NCBI GenBank assembly: GCA_933228675.1
Contig: OW121740.1
Location: 32,488,632 to 32,552,631 of the forward strand
Length of the DNA stretch: 64,000 nt
DNA from: Stomorhina lunata
Taxonomy: Eukaryota; Arthropoda; Insecta; Diptera; Rhiniidae
Direction of reading: 5' to 3'
The notes under the pieces were generated by a model, which searched no databases, was not told the origin of the DNA, and saw only the letters and a program-made list of their open reading frames with translations. The position numbers were made by a program, and so were the translations under genes. Position 1 is the first letter of the stretch. Each line of letters opens with the position of its first letter. Positions 1-11,047 of this stretch are shown piece by piece.

Positions 1-1029
1 GTGTAGTTTCGGTTTAAAGTGGGATTAATTTAATGTCTTTTGTAGTCATTAGGGGCAATGGTCAAGTAATATTAAATGTTATTATGGGACAAGGAAAGTG
101 CATAAATGAGTCTTTTTTCAAAATATATATTTTTTCTTTTATAACTAATAAGAATTAAAAACTTAATAATTAAATGTTATTTAATATGTTTTTAGTATTA
201 AACAAGTAAGAGTGTATATTAGATTAGGTCTAAGGACCTCATAGAAAACTGTTAGATTATGCTTCTTTAGAAGAAGAATTTCCATTTGCTAGCTCTAATA
301 AGGTACAAACTGGTCTAAGTCACTTCAACAGCAGATCTTTTAAGTTTATAAATATTTCTAAAAGTATAATTTTGTTTCATATACTTCCAAGGGAATAACT
401 TAACTAAAATAATGACAAATTGCTGTTTGCAACTAAACTTTAAGACTTATCAGTTTTTATTTGGTTTGTTTATATCACGTCAGTCGCAGAGGGTTAAAAT
501 AGACAAAATGTTTTAATAAACAAAAATGATTTTTTTATATCAATTGAGTCAAAAACTTAATTTGTTGAAACAATTGCACCAAAACTTAAATTCTTAATTT
601 TATATTTGAAATAACGACTACAAACGTAAATGAATAAAAATTTAATTTAAGCTGTCAATACGTTTCAAAAACCAATTTTCTATCACCCTTGAAAATATAT
701 TGTAAATTTTGTTCTTTTTTTATGACCGAAACATCGTTAAAAATACTTCGCAATCTAATACTAATTTATCTATGTCATCAAATCCACAACGACGGCCAAA
801 ATTTTCCCTAAAAAATACAACTTTTTTTTAATATTTCTATAGGAAAACACATTTCAAAACATGATATGCTAATGTTAAAATTTTCTACTTGTATTATGCT
901 AATTTATGATAACCAGCAAAAAACCTTTAATAGGAAATGATAAATGAATAGAGAAAAAATAAACCATATAAAATGTAAACATCAAAATACATATTTTATT
1001 AAAAAATACAATTTGTAAAATAGAAACAT
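1..1029. other. AT-rich sequence, nothing recognised
   Basis: Long A and T runs and no convincing reading frame, RNA gene or terminal repeat. It ends at the left terminus of the first TE1 copy. Confidence 0.6.
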
Positions 1030-2280
1030 CCCAGTAAAACTTTTCATTACCAAATAATGAGTTAAACAGTTAAACTATTGAACACGAACTACTTACTCAT
1101 TCACTGTTTAAGTCATTACATTAACATGGGGATGTCATTGGAGGCAATTACTTACCAATTGCAGAAAAGTAATGACTTGGGTAAGCAATTTGAAAGCAAC
1201 AACAACAACAGCAACAACTTTTTTGTTGTTGTTTTATTAAAAACATATATTTTTAAACGAAATACAAAATTTTTTTTATGATCCCATGGGGGCTCGAACC
1301 CAGACCCTCCGACTGCTAGGCAGAGACTCTTCCACTGAGCTACTTCATATGTTGAAAACTTAGCAGCTTATAATTAATATAAACAATTTTTATTTTTAGA
1401 TCCAAAATCATGTGAAAATAACTTTGTTTTTCCCTGCTTTTTTTTTTCTTTGTAGTAATTTTTGGAAAAATATTTTTATACTATTTTTTGTAATTATTTT
1501 AAAACTTTTTTAAAATTATTTTAAGACTTAAACAATTTAAATCTTCTTTTTTGTATAAGTTTTTTTAAGATTGACTCTTACTTACTTAAATGTTACAACC
1601 TGTTAAGGTCAAAGTCCGGGCATATTTTAGAATTAAATGGATTTCGATCTTGTGCGAATATTCTCCAATTTTACAGGCCAAGCTTTGAAAAATGTTCCTC
1701 TACTTGGTCTTTCTATCGAAGTTTCGGACATCCTCCTCTAACATTAGGTAGAGAGGGTTACTAGCCCGTAATCCTAACCCATTTTTATCGATCTTATGGG
1801 ACAACTCTCGGAACATGTTAACTCACAATATTAATGGGTGTTAAACTAGCTCCCCGGGTGATACCATGAGGAGGTGTGTGTCCACAGTTGAGATGAAGGA
1901 TGACCCAGATAAGTTGGGCTTACCAAGTTAAGATCAATTAGAATCGTGTTTGGTATTCAACATCCCCTACATAATCAAAATTGACTCATGATGGTATTTT
2001 TTCATTAACGTGAGTTAGTTTTACAAATTTTTTTTACAGAAGATAATATTTAAGTTCTTAAAATTCAAAAATCATTTAAAAAGACTCTTTTAATAAAAAA
2101 AAAACTAAAAAAAAATGTTGCCCTTGGTGGGATTTGAACAGGGGCCATTCAGTTTAAATTACCATCTTAATTACAAATAAGCACTTCTGTAATAACTTAT
2201 TATTTATTCGGATGGTATGTTGTAGTCGTTACAAGGTAACCAGTTATCAGAGTACTTGCCATTACCAAAGTTTTGCTGGG
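1030..2280 (-). mobile_element. TE1 copy 1, non-autonomous DNA transposon
   Basis: The ends form an inverted repeat: CCCAGTAAAACTTT at the left and the complement of CCCAGCAAAACTTT at the right. Two further copies lie at 7463-8766 and 47385-48664. Each copy is flanked by the same two bases on both sides (AT, AT and TT), suggesting a 2-bp target duplication. There is no transposase. The inside holds a (CAA)n tract, a tRNA-like block, a segment related to sequence downstream of a reverse transcriptase relic, and an isolated B-box-like block near 2130-2140. This copy lacks about 50 bp present in the other two, near 1750. Superfamily not recognised. Confidence 0.75.
1286..1356 (-). pseudogene. 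tRNA-like sequence inside TE1 copy 1
   Basis: On the minus strand an A box TAGCTCAGTGG (1332-1342) is followed 31 bases later by a B box GGGTTCGAGCCC (1290-1301). The anticodon loop reads CTAGCAG, which would give AGC (Ala-type). The anticodon stem has a mismatch at its base and the outer T-stem and acceptor pairs are poor, so a functional tRNA is unlikely. T runs follow on the transcribed strand and could act as a Pol III stop. Confidence 0.55.
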
Positions 2281-2998
2281 ATGTTTAAACTTTTACAACG
2301 AAAATTAAACTGTAAAATATTTTTCTTTACAATATAAGTTGTTTTGTTTTAAAATGTGTCCCGAGTGTCCCGAAAAACAGATAGTATTTTTTAATGCATA
2401 TTTTTTCGAATGGTGTTAAAACTACTGTTAAAAAATTTGATGTGCCTATTGGTTCCAGAACCAGTGGTTTCAGAACCACTGAACGCCATTGAGAGTTGTT
2501 AGGAAGGACACAAGTTTTTTTAATATTTGATTAATGGATACCTTGTGTTTACACAGGGTGAATCATTGGTCGTCAAAGTAGACCACGTCAGAAGTAAAAA
2601 AGTTTTGGATCGTGTATCTCTTTCAATTATTGTCCAATATGCTTTATATGTTTTGGAATAAGCTTGAAAAAACGAAGAAAGTTATTTCATTTAAGAAATA
2701 AAAAGAAAATCATTTTCTCTGCGACTTTTTTTAGTTTTTGATCCATTGTGAATTCGATATTTAACACATACCATTACACCGAAATACAGCAAATATTGAA
2801 AACCGTTTTTAAATATTTTGAACTGTTTAATGTTGAGAAATTTTCAAATTCAAATATTTTTCACTGATCGAAAACAGTGAATTTTTTTTCTCAAAAAATA
2901 GTATTTTTAATTTTTATTTTTTACGAAATATTTTTTTTAAGAAGTATTTTTTTTATTGAAAGTACATATAAAAAAAGTGAAGCCGATCTTGTAATTTT
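2281..2998. other. AT-rich sequence with a double hairpin
   Basis: No gene seen. At 2451-2480 two adjacent short palindromes occur, GGTTCCAGAACC and AGTGGTTTCAGAACCACT. The rest is low-complexity AT sequence. Confidence 0.5.
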
Positions 2999-3240
2999 TA
3001 TACCCACCATCAAAAAGAATGGGGGTACATTGAGATTGTCATTCCGTTTGTAATTTCCAAATATTGGCTCAAAAACCAACATTGAAGTATTTTCTGAATC
3101 CTTATGAAATTCTAAGACGATTGAGCAATGACCGTCTGTCTGTCTGTCTGTCTGTCTGTCTGTTGTCGGTACGATAAAACCTTAACGAAAGCATATAGGT
3201 AACTGAAATTTGGCACAAGAGCTAGGTAGACAAAATTAAA
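2999..3240 (-). mobile_element. Family A (mini-me-like) partial copy
   Basis: Begins with the family A end: TATACCC, an arm ending in CCAT, then AATGG and a G run. It continues into the shared sequence leading to a (GTCT)n tract at about 3135-3165. Similarity to other A copies fades near 3240, and I could not place the other end in 3241-3790. Confidence 0.6.
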
Positions 3241-3790
3241 AAAATTGTATCACTTTTCGGTTTAGAACATTAAGCCCATTTCAATAACTTTTTTTATAAC
3301 ACATAATATAACTTTTTCTTGAAGCAGTTATTGATTCTTAATATCTAGAGTCTTCTCTGTAGAACTGTATCATTAAATTTTTCAAAAGCGATGTTCAAAA
3401 ATAGCTTTTTGCAGCAGAAAAACCATAGTGCGGCGCAACGGTTTCATTATATAGACTTTAACTTTTTTGAGTTTTTGTTGCCATTTATTTTTTTAGTTTC
3501 TCATATTTGTTGAACAAAGTTTTCATAAAATTAAAAATAAAAAATAGTTTTGAAACGGTCATAGAAAAAAGTATCACATTACAGTACGAACAAAAATGTG
3601 TACATTTGATTGTATTTTAACAAAATTAAACTATTAAGAACTTACAGGTACTAAAATGTTTTTTTTTTAAGTTTTTGTATCATATCGTTCATAACGTCAA
3701 AATATGCAAACTCTTAATGTCATCCTAAAATTCGGTATATATAACTTCTATACTACCGAAAATCTGGGCGGAGTCGAAGTCAATTCAAAA
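3241..3790. other. Unassigned AT-rich sequence
   Basis: No reading frame or repeat match recognised. It may be diverged interior of the preceding family A copy. Confidence 0.4.
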
Positions 3791-5382
3791 ACAAGAAAGA
3801 GTGTTATATTCGGCTGTGCCGAATCTTATATACCCACCATCAAGTTGTGTTAAATTTAGAAACATATCTCATATATCTACAAGGGTGCAGCTAATTCAAA
3901 ATCTGGACCAAAACTGAAAAAATCGCTAAGCTATTGGTATTGTTGGTAAAACCTTTGGACTAAATTCGGTTGCCGTAGCTTTATAGTTCAACATTTACAA
4001 ATATTTTAGTGGTTTCCCCAGTATTTACTTTGATCAAAATTCGGTCTCATAACGGGGTATAGTTTTACATTAATAAGCTGTTAAATACTTTTCGTTGTGC
4101 TTAATATGTAGTTAGGCTAAACACATTAATAGTAATAATGATTATAGATATAAAAAGGGGATGTAATATATATAAGAATTATAGCGAAATGTTCACCGAT
4201 TATAACAAAATTTTACACACTGGCTGGTACATATAAAGAGCTTATTCTTGCAAAATTTAGTGGCATAGCTATCATAGTTTCTAATTAACTTGCAAAAATT
4301 GTTGGTTTCCGTGAGTGTTTTTTTATATGAAAGCTAAAGTCGAATATGGACTGATTCCTATAAAATTTGATAAACTGATCAAAAATTGCATAAAACTTCC
4401 CTATTTTAAATTTAATCGTCATAGCTATTACAATTGTATTCAACTTATCAGCATTAATGTGTTTCCCGGGGCGAGGTTATATGGGAGCTCTAACTAAATT
4501 TGATCCGATTTTGTCCATTTTCAACACACATCTTTTTCAAGATATCCGAAATACTTTTGTCAAATTTTGTTCCTCTAGCTCTTTTCGTTAAGGCGCTATT
4601 GGGCTTTTATATGACGGATAGACGGAAATAAACAACCTTTTCTTTATGTATTTTTGTGTTTCCATAAGTTTTTTATATGGGAGCTATGGTCAAATTGATA
4701 TGAGACTTCCTTGCGCTTAATTTAGTCTTACTAGCTCTTGTAGATAAGGAGCTATTACGATTTTATCTGACGGACAGACGGACATAAATCCCCTTTTCTT
4801 TTTGAATTTTTGTGTTTTCGTAAGTTTTTTATATGAGAGATAGGTCAAAGGGTGACCGATTGTGACAAAATTTTGCACACTGGCTGGCATTGATATAAGA
4901 CTTTCTTGTGCTTTAGTGGTTATATCTATTATAATTTGAGATTTATTAGCATTTAAGTGTATTAAGGTGAAATTTAGGCTGTTTTCGTAAGTTTTTTGTA
5001 TGGGAGCTATGGCTAAATATGAACCGATTTTGATACGCTGCCTAAGGCTAATGTAAAACTTCTATATACTAAATTTTATTATCATAGCTGCTATAATTTG
5101 TCATTTATTAACAAATAAGCGATTAGCCTAGACGAGGTTATACGAGAGCTATGGTCAATTGTGGACCGATGTTGCCCAATTTCAATACCAAAATTTTCTC
5201 AGAGATGAAGAATATTTTTTACTAATTTTCAGTGAGCTAGCTCCTTTCGTCGTGATCGTGATTTCAACAGACAGACATCGCTTAATCGTCTTAGAATTTC
5301 ATAAGGATTCAGAATATATATCGTTTTTGGTTTTTGAGCCAATATTAAGGAAATTCTCATTCTTTTTGATGGTGGGTATAAT
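3791..5382 (+). mobile_element. Family A (mini-me-like) long copy
   Basis: Starts ACAAGAAAGAGTG followed by the hairpin ATTCGGCTGTGCCGAAT at 3808-3824, and ends GATGGTGGGTATA. The interior repeats modules seen in all A copies, such as 'tatgggagctatggtcaaat' and 'gacggacagacggacataaa'. Mini-me elements of Diptera are known to carry a (GTCY)n proto-microsatellite, which fits. No coding capacity is visible; short open frames across it are accidental. Other copies lie near 12.1-13.5, 23.1-24.8, 39.7-40.9, 54.1-54.7 and 62.3-64.0 kb. Confidence 0.7.
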
Positions 5383-5789
5383 AAGCATTTTAAAAAAATG
5401 AAACACCCTAATATTTATACGTCTTGAGAAAATTGTTGTGTGAAGCAACAATTAAGCAAATCTGGATTTATACAAAGAAAAGGATAGGCATTTGAGCTCA
5501 GTGGGGAAAGTTATCACATGGTCGGTCTAAACCGACTAGAGCACTTTCTTACTTGATTTAAAAACGTTTGCAAAAAAAAACCTAGAAAAATTACGTTTAC
5601 TTTAACGGACATAATTTCCTTTCGTCAACTAATAGAAACGCAATAAATCTGCTTTTCACATCTTCTTGTTTTAAAAATAACTTGTATTTGTTCTTGAGGC
5701 TATCTTTTGCTAATAAAGTGTATATAAATATCTTAAAATTATTCCTGCTAATAATGAAAATTTTTATAAATTATTTATTTTAATACCTA
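5383..5789. other. AT-rich sequence with a family B end fragment
   Basis: At about 5515-5562 (minus strand) the sequence matches the first ~50 bases of family B, including the TAGTCGGTTTAGACCGACCA hairpin. Otherwise nothing recognised. Confidence 0.45.
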
Positions 5790-5987
5790 GTACCTGGTTG
5801 ACCGAGCCTTGCTCGGAGCTTTATGATAAGCATTTTGAGGCAAATTTAAAAGTTTTTATATATTTTATTTTATAAAGTTAATTTTGAAGTACCTGGTTGA
5901 CCGAGCCTTGCTCGGGGCTTTATGATAAGCATTTTGAGACAAATTTAAAAGTTTTTATATATTTTATTTTATACAGCTAACTCATTT
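5790..5987 (+). repeat. Two-copy 99-bp tandem duplication
   Basis: The unit beginning TACCTGGTTGACCGAGCC occurs at 5790/5791 and again at 5890. The copies are nearly identical through the following TTTATGATAAGCATTTTGAG and the AT-rich tail, with only a few substitutions. Confidence 0.85.
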
Positions 5988-6008
5988 TAAATAATTTTGA
6001 AAATTGGT

Positions 6009-6531
6009 CATACCAACAGAAACCTCCGTCGACTCATGCGCAACAACTTTGCTAAAGATTATAGTCTGATCAAATGCACAGTTTACGATTTAATTTATTT
6101 TGAGTAAATTTCAGTGGCGCCACCTGTCGAAATTTCTTCATACCAACTAAGAAACCTTCGTCGGCTCATGTGCAACAACATTGCTAAAGATTATAGCATG
6201 ATTATATGTACAGCTTACGATTAAATTGACTTTGAGTAATTTTCAGTAGCGCCACCTGTCGGAAATTATTCATATCAATTAAAAAGCATTCGCCGGCTCA
6301 TGCGCTACAACTTTGCAAAAGATCATAGTATGATCAAATGTACAGTTTACAATTTAATTAATTTTTAGTAATTTTCAGTGGCGCCACCTGTCGGAAATTC
6401 GGTTTACCAACTTAAAAACCTCCGCCGGCTTATCCGCAACATCTTTGCTAAAGAGCATAACATGATCAAACTTACAGTTTACTATTCTATAAAGAACATA
6501 CATACAGACAAACATTCATTTGTTTTAAAGT
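6009..6531 (+). repeat. Four ~131-bp tandem repeats
   Basis: Units start at 6009, 6139, 6271 and 6401, each beginning near 'cataccaac'. Each contains 'gctcatgcgcaacaact', 'tgatcaaatgtacag' and 'cagtggcgccacctgtcg'. Spacings are 130, 132 and 130. The last unit is truncated after about 90 bases. Confidence 0.85.
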
Positions 6532-7244
6532 TATAACATTACTAATTTTTTCCCCTTTTTATCCCCTAATTTCAAAAAGTTCCATATGCATAATTGGTAC
6601 TTCTTTGGTACCAATTGAATTCGGTACATTTTATTAGAAAGCAGTTAACATAATTTTCCTATTCATATTACTTTTGTAGATGTTAAGTTATCAGTTTATC
6701 CCTTTTTTACACATTTTGGCCACAAAATCAAAAAAGTACCAAATACGTGTTCAATATTTCTTTCACATGTATTGATTGCAGTACAAAGTTTTTTTCTATA
6801 TTCCTTAGTTTAAAATATAAGAGAGGGTTAAAAAGGTACCAAAAAAACTATTTTCACCCTTTTTTACCCCTTATCGGACATAGTTTCAAAAAGTACCAAA
6901 CACCTATCCGTTTATTTTCATAGCTGTTTAAAACGTAATTTAAATTTTGTTTCTATACCTATTACTTAAGGAGATATAGCGTTTTCGATTTTTTCCCCTT
7001 TTTACCCGTTTTTACCCTCTTAGAGGCAAAGGTTCCAAAAGTCCCTTCTTCATCGACCTATACATCAAAAAAGATACCCACTGTCCAAATTTTATCAAAA
7101 TCGTTAGAGCCGTTTTCGATGTATATATATACATACAATTATTGCTCGTTTAAGAATATAAGATTATTTGTATTTTATTTATTTATTTGTAGCCCAGAGT
7201 TATGTATTTTTATAAATACTATTAGTCCTCTTCTCAAAATTATT

Positions 7245-7462
7245 CATAAGTTATAGTGAAAAAGTATTATAATCGATCCAGCCCGACCTTGATGATACCT
7301 TACACTACTGAGGTCAAATGTCTTTTTAATGTGTAGTGACAAATATTTTCTAAAGTTTGTCATCATACAAACATTTTTTCAAAACTTATAAATTTAAGCC
7401 ATTGCCGTCATTGGTTTTAATATTTGAGCTGGCCGATTTAAACAAAATTTTGTTAAAAGTAT
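7245..7462 (+). mobile_element. Family B fragment cut by TE1
   Basis: Matches the start of family B (ATCGATCCAGCCCGACCTTGAT hairpin region, then 'tttgtcatcatacaaacatttt' and 'caaaacttat'). It stops exactly where TE1 copy 2 begins, so TE1 probably inserted into an older B element. Confidence 0.6.
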
Positions 7463-8766
7463 CCCAGCAAAACTTTGGTAATGGCAAGTACTCTTATAAC
7501 TGGTTACCTTGTAACGACTACAACATACCATCCGAATAAATAATAAGTTATTACAGAAGTACTTATTTGTAATTAAGATGGTAATTTAAACTGAATGGCC
7601 CCGGTTCAAATCCCACCAAGGGCAACAATTTTTTTAGTTTTTTTTTTTATTAAAAGAGTCTTTTTAAATGATTTTTGAATTTTAAGAACTTAAATATTAT
7701 CTTCTGTAAAAAAAATTTGTAAAACTAACTCACGTTAATGAAAAAATACCATCATGAGTCAATTTTGATTATGTAGGGGATGTTGAATACCAAACACGAT
7801 TCTAATTGGTCTTAACTTTGTAAGCCCAACTTATCTGGGTCATCCTTCATCTCAACTGTGGACACACACCTTCTCATGGTATCACCCGGGGAGCTAGTTT
7901 AACACCCATTAATATTGTGAGTTAACATGTTCCGAGAGTTGTCCCATAAGATCGATAAAGATGGGTTAGGATTACGGGCTAGTAACCCTCTCTTGAAAAA
8001 AAATACAATGAAGAGGATAAAATTAGAATTGAAATGTCCCACTACCTAATGTTAGAGGAGGATGTCCGAAACTTCGATAGAAAGACCAAGTAGAGGAACT
8101 TTTTTCAAAGCTTGGCCTATAAAATTGGAGAATATTCGAACAAGATCGAAATCCATGGAATTCTAAAATATGCTCGGACTTTGACATTAACAGGTTGTAA
8201 CATTTAAGTAAGTAAGAGTCAATCTTATGTTAAAACTTATACAAAAAAGAAGATTTAAATTGTTTAAGTTTTAAAATAATTTTAAAAAAGTTTTAAATAA
8301 TTACAAAAAATCGTATAAAAATATTTTTCCAAAAATTACAACAAAGCAAAAAAAGCAGGGAAAAATAAAGTTATTTTCACACGATTTTGAATCTAAAAAT
8401 TAAAATTGTTTATATTAATTATAAGCTGCTAAGTTTTCAACATATGAAGTAGCTCAGTGGAAGAGTCTCTTCCTAGCAGTCGGAGGGTCTGGGTTCGAGC
8501 CCCCATGGGACCATAAAAAAAAATTTTGTATTTCGTTTAAAAATATATGTTTTTCATAAAACAACAACAAAAAAGTTGTTGCTGTTGTTGTTGTTGTTGT
8601 TTTCAAATTGCTTACCCAAGTCATTAATTTTCTGCAATTGGTAAGTACTTGCCTCCAATGACATCCCCATGTTAATGTAATGACTTAAACAGCGAATGAG
8701 TAAGTAGTTCGTGTTCAATAGTTTAACTGTTTAACTCATTATTTGGTAATGAAAAGTTTTACTGGG
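7463..8766 (+). mobile_element. TE1 copy 2, non-autonomous DNA transposon
   Basis: Begins CCCAGCAAAACTTTGG and ends AAGTTTTACTGGG; flanking AT on both sides. It matches copies 1 and 3 throughout, with small indels. A B-box-like GGTTCAAATCC occurs at 7603-7613, an RT-relic-related segment at about 8040-8225, a tRNA-like block at 8443-8513 and a (GTT)n tract at 8577-8600. No transposase is encoded. Confidence 0.78.
8443..8513 (+). pseudogene. tRNA-like sequence inside TE1 copy 2
   Basis: A box TAGCTCAGTGG at 8450-8460 and B box GGGTTCGAGCCC at 8491-8502, the spacing of a tRNA gene. An A run and then TTTT follow at about 8523, a possible Pol III terminator. One base in the anticodon stem differs from copies 1 and 3 (CTTCC for CTGCC). 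Confidence 0.55.
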
Positions 8767-8799
8767 ATATTTATATGCTTTATTTATTTACATATACAC

Positions 8800-8819
8800 T
8801 ATTACCAAAATTTTACTAG
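8800..8819 (+). repeat. Orphan TE1-like terminus
   Basis: TTACCAAAATTTTACTAGGA resembles the TE1 right end (ttaccaaagttttgctggga) with four differences. It lies just before the hAT-like element. Probably a remnant of an older TE1 copy. Confidence 0.4.
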
Positions 8820-8924
8820 GACTATTATAGGGTTGCCAGATAAAAATCCTGAAAAAGCTGGACATAAGGAAAAAAACTAGACAACTCAAAAATTAGCTGG
8901 ACATTAATAATAGAAAACTTGCTT

Positions 8925-9331
8925 TAATAATTTGCTTAGATAAATCTTCAAGTATCGAGAAGGAATCTAATAAAATGGGTCTAGTTGTCAATGAATCAAA
9001 ACAAAACTGCTGGTTTCTACAAGCAGGCAATTCTCAAGAATAGGAACACGTATGATCGTTCAAAATTATTGCAACGAGGTTGTAAAAGAATTTGTTTACC
9101 TTGGTACCGCCGTCCACATAAATAACGACATAAGTTTCGAAATCATATGTAGAAATACTACGATTTACAAAACGTTTATACTATCTATGTTATTATATGG
9201 TGTTGAATCATGGGCACTTACACAGGCAGAAGAAGCTATTTTTGGAGTTTTTGAGAGGAAGATTTTATGAAAAATCTTTTTGCATCAACAATGAATACCG
9301 ATATTGAATGAACAATGAGCTGTATGAGTTA
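8925..9331 (+). pseudogene. Non-LTR reverse transcriptase relic, 5' part
   Basis: Translates in pieces to motifs typical of the C-terminal half of insect non-LTR reverse transcriptases: MGLVVNESK, VKEFVYLGTAVHINND, then ILSMLLYGVESWALT and FGVFERKIL. About 30 residues expected between the NND and YKTF motifs are missing, and there are stops and frame changes after KIL. It is interrupted by the mariner at 9334 and resumes at 10620. The clade is probably RTE-like but is not resolved. Confidence 0.7.
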
Positions 9332-9333
9332 TA

Positions 9334-10617
9334 AAGAGTGTTCTAAAAAAAATATGCATTTACTATTTTAGACAAAATTTATCCATAGTGCAAGAAATAA
9401 TTTATTTTTTGATCAAGTTAGTTTCTATAGATATGTCAGATACTATTATTTTAGAAATTATTAATTTTCAATAGTTATTTCAATCAAAATGGACTGCGAA
9501 AAAAATTAAAATAATTAAAACTTTTCAAAAAAATCCGTCATGGACTTTTAAAAAAATAGCTAAAAATTTGAAAGTTGACCCTCGAACGGTTTCTAATGCC
9601 ATCAGACGGTATAAGGAAAACCTGAGCATTGAAAGAAAACCTGGATCAGGGAGGAAAAAAGATCCTACAAATATTGGTAAGGCAGAAGAAGTCGAGCGAC
9701 TCTTTCGAATATCGCCTAACACTTCTTTAAGAAAAGCAGCTCGTACGGTGAAATGTTCTACGAATTTTGCACACAGAGTCAAAGCTTATGCTGGACTGAA
9801 GACATACAAAGTCCAAAAGGTTCCAGATCGCAATTCTATAAAGAACATAGAAGCAAAAAAACGAGCGAAAAAAATGAAGTCTGATTTTATAAAAAAATAC
9901 ACCTGTTGTGTGGTGGATGATGAAACATATGTACTGGCAGACTTTTCTCAACTTCCTGGTCAAGATTTTTATGTTGCTGATAAACGGGGCAATGTTCGGC
10001 AAGAGTTTCGCACAAAAAAACAAACAAAATTCCCTAAGAAGTTTCTCGTGTGGGAAGCTATTTGCAGTTGTGGCAAAAGAAGTAAAGTATCTGTGGCATC
10101 TGGCACAATAAACACAGAAATTTATATAAAGGAGTGCCTACAAAAACGGTTGTTACCCTTTTTAAGAGAGCACAGAGTGACTACATTTTTTTGGCCCGAT
10201 TTGGCATCATGCCATTATGGAAAAAAGGCACTTGAGTGGTACTAATAATGTCATTTTTGTACCACGAGAGGCAAATCCACCTAACTGTCCAGAACTTCGG
10301 CCTGTGGAAAGGTATTGGGCTCTGGTAAAAAAGGAATTGAAGAACACAGGAAAGATTTCCAAGAACATGTCCGATTTTAAGCGCAGGTGAAACACATGCT
10401 CCAAAAAGGTATCAGAAGCAACTGTAAAATCTTTAATGGGAGGGTTTCCGAAAAAAGTCGATAATTTTGCAAAACCCGAGTACTAAGTAAACATTTTAAT
10501 GCTATATGATTTTGTATAATATGCCATTATATTTGCGTATTTTGTAGAGTTTTTATATTAAAAGGTTTGATTTTTATTTAAGAAAATCCAACTACAAATT
10601 TTATTTAGAGCACTCTT
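9334..10617 (+). mobile_element. Mariner-family transposon (DD37E type)
   Basis: 1284 bp with imperfect inverted ends AAGAGTGYTCTAAA, flanked on both sides by TA (9332-9333 and 10618-10619), the target duplication of the Tc1/mariner superfamily. It encodes one degraded transposase. It sits inside the reverse transcriptase relic of the hAT-like element. Removing it with one TA joins the codons for ELY and VGID in one frame. Confidence 0.85.
9475..10486 (+). pseudogene. Mariner transposase, DD37E type, inactivated
   Basis: About 337 codons, near the usual mariner length. The N-terminal part has a helix-turn-helix with 'DPRTVSNAIRRYKE' and then 'SGRKK'. The catalytic domain shows the first Asp in CCVVDDETYV (9916-9921), the second in FWPDLASCHY (10198-10200), and the Glu in RPVERYW (10307-10309). 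The Asp-to-Glu gap is 106 bases. A D37E enzyme needs 111, so a 5-base loss near 10243 explains the frameshift. An in-frame TGA at 10388-10390 stands where a Trp codon is likely. The last frame ends with TAA at 10484-10486. No in-frame ATG lies between the upstream stop at 9472 and the conserved region, so the start is also lost. Not functional. Confidence 0.85.
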
Positions 10618-10619
10618 TA

Positions 10620-10835
10620 CGTTGGCATCGACATAGTAAAATGCATCAAACAGCGCCGGCTGCGTTTTTTGGGGCATGTTGTGCGAATGAAAATATTTCT
10701 GCATCAAAAGTATTCGAAACGATCCCGAATAAACTCGCAAAAGAGGACGTTCTTACAAAGCTTTACCTATATACGAATTGGAGAATATGCGCACATGATT
10801 GAAGCGAATGGAATTCTAAAATATAAAGTAAGTAC
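10620..10835 (+). pseudogene. Non-LTR reverse transcriptase relic, 3' part
   Basis: Continues the relic after the mariner: GIDIVKCIKQRRLRFLGHVVRM, the 'LRWLGHVVRM' motif near the C-terminus of many insect non-LTR polyproteins. From about 10756 the sequence resembles the interior of TE1 ('gaattggagaatat' and 'atggaattctaaaatat'). Confidence 0.7.
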
Positions 10836-11047
10836 AATGGGGAAATTTGATAGATCAACGCATAAATCACTTAAGTAAAAAAAAATACACTTTTGCAAAC
10901 ATTTTTATTTCGTTCTTTTTCATAAAAGTTTTTCTTTAAAAATATTAAAAAAACCAATTCTTCACCTTTCAGCTGGACAAATTTAATTTTAGCTTGACAC
11001 TGGACAACACTAAAAAATTTAGCCTGACTGGCAACCCTAGACTATAA

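Larger units (their letters stand above)
5790..7166 (+). mobile_element. Family C element with internal tandem repeats
   Basis: Starts TACCTGGTTGACCGAGCC with hairpin CCGAGCCTTGCTCGG, and ends near GCTCGTTTAAGAATATAAGA. Parts are a 99-bp duplicated start, four ~131-bp repeats, and a C- and T-rich interior with recurring 'ccccttttt' and 'ggtacc' words. No coding frame. A related, degenerate minus-strand region lies at 13.8-15.1 kb. The boundaries are inferred from internal logic, not from target duplications. Confidence 0.5.
8828..11039 (+). mobile_element. hAT-like element carrying nested insertions
   Basis: The ends are exact 12-bp inverted repeats, TAGGGTTGCCAG at 8828-8839 and CTGGCAACCCTA at 11028-11039. 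The flanking 8-mers are GACTATTA (8820-8827) and GACTATAA (11040-11047), identical at seven of eight positions. An 8-bp duplication and a GGGTTGCCA-type end are typical of hAT elements. Subterminal 'agctggacat' and 'agctggacaa' words also mirror each other. No hAT transposase is seen; the interior is a reverse transcriptase relic interrupted by a mariner. Confidence 0.7.

Noticed and set aside
8443..8513. A functional tRNA-Ala gene
   Set aside because: The A and B boxes fit, but the anticodon-stem base, T-stem and acceptor pairs are poor, and the block is present only inside TE1 copies.
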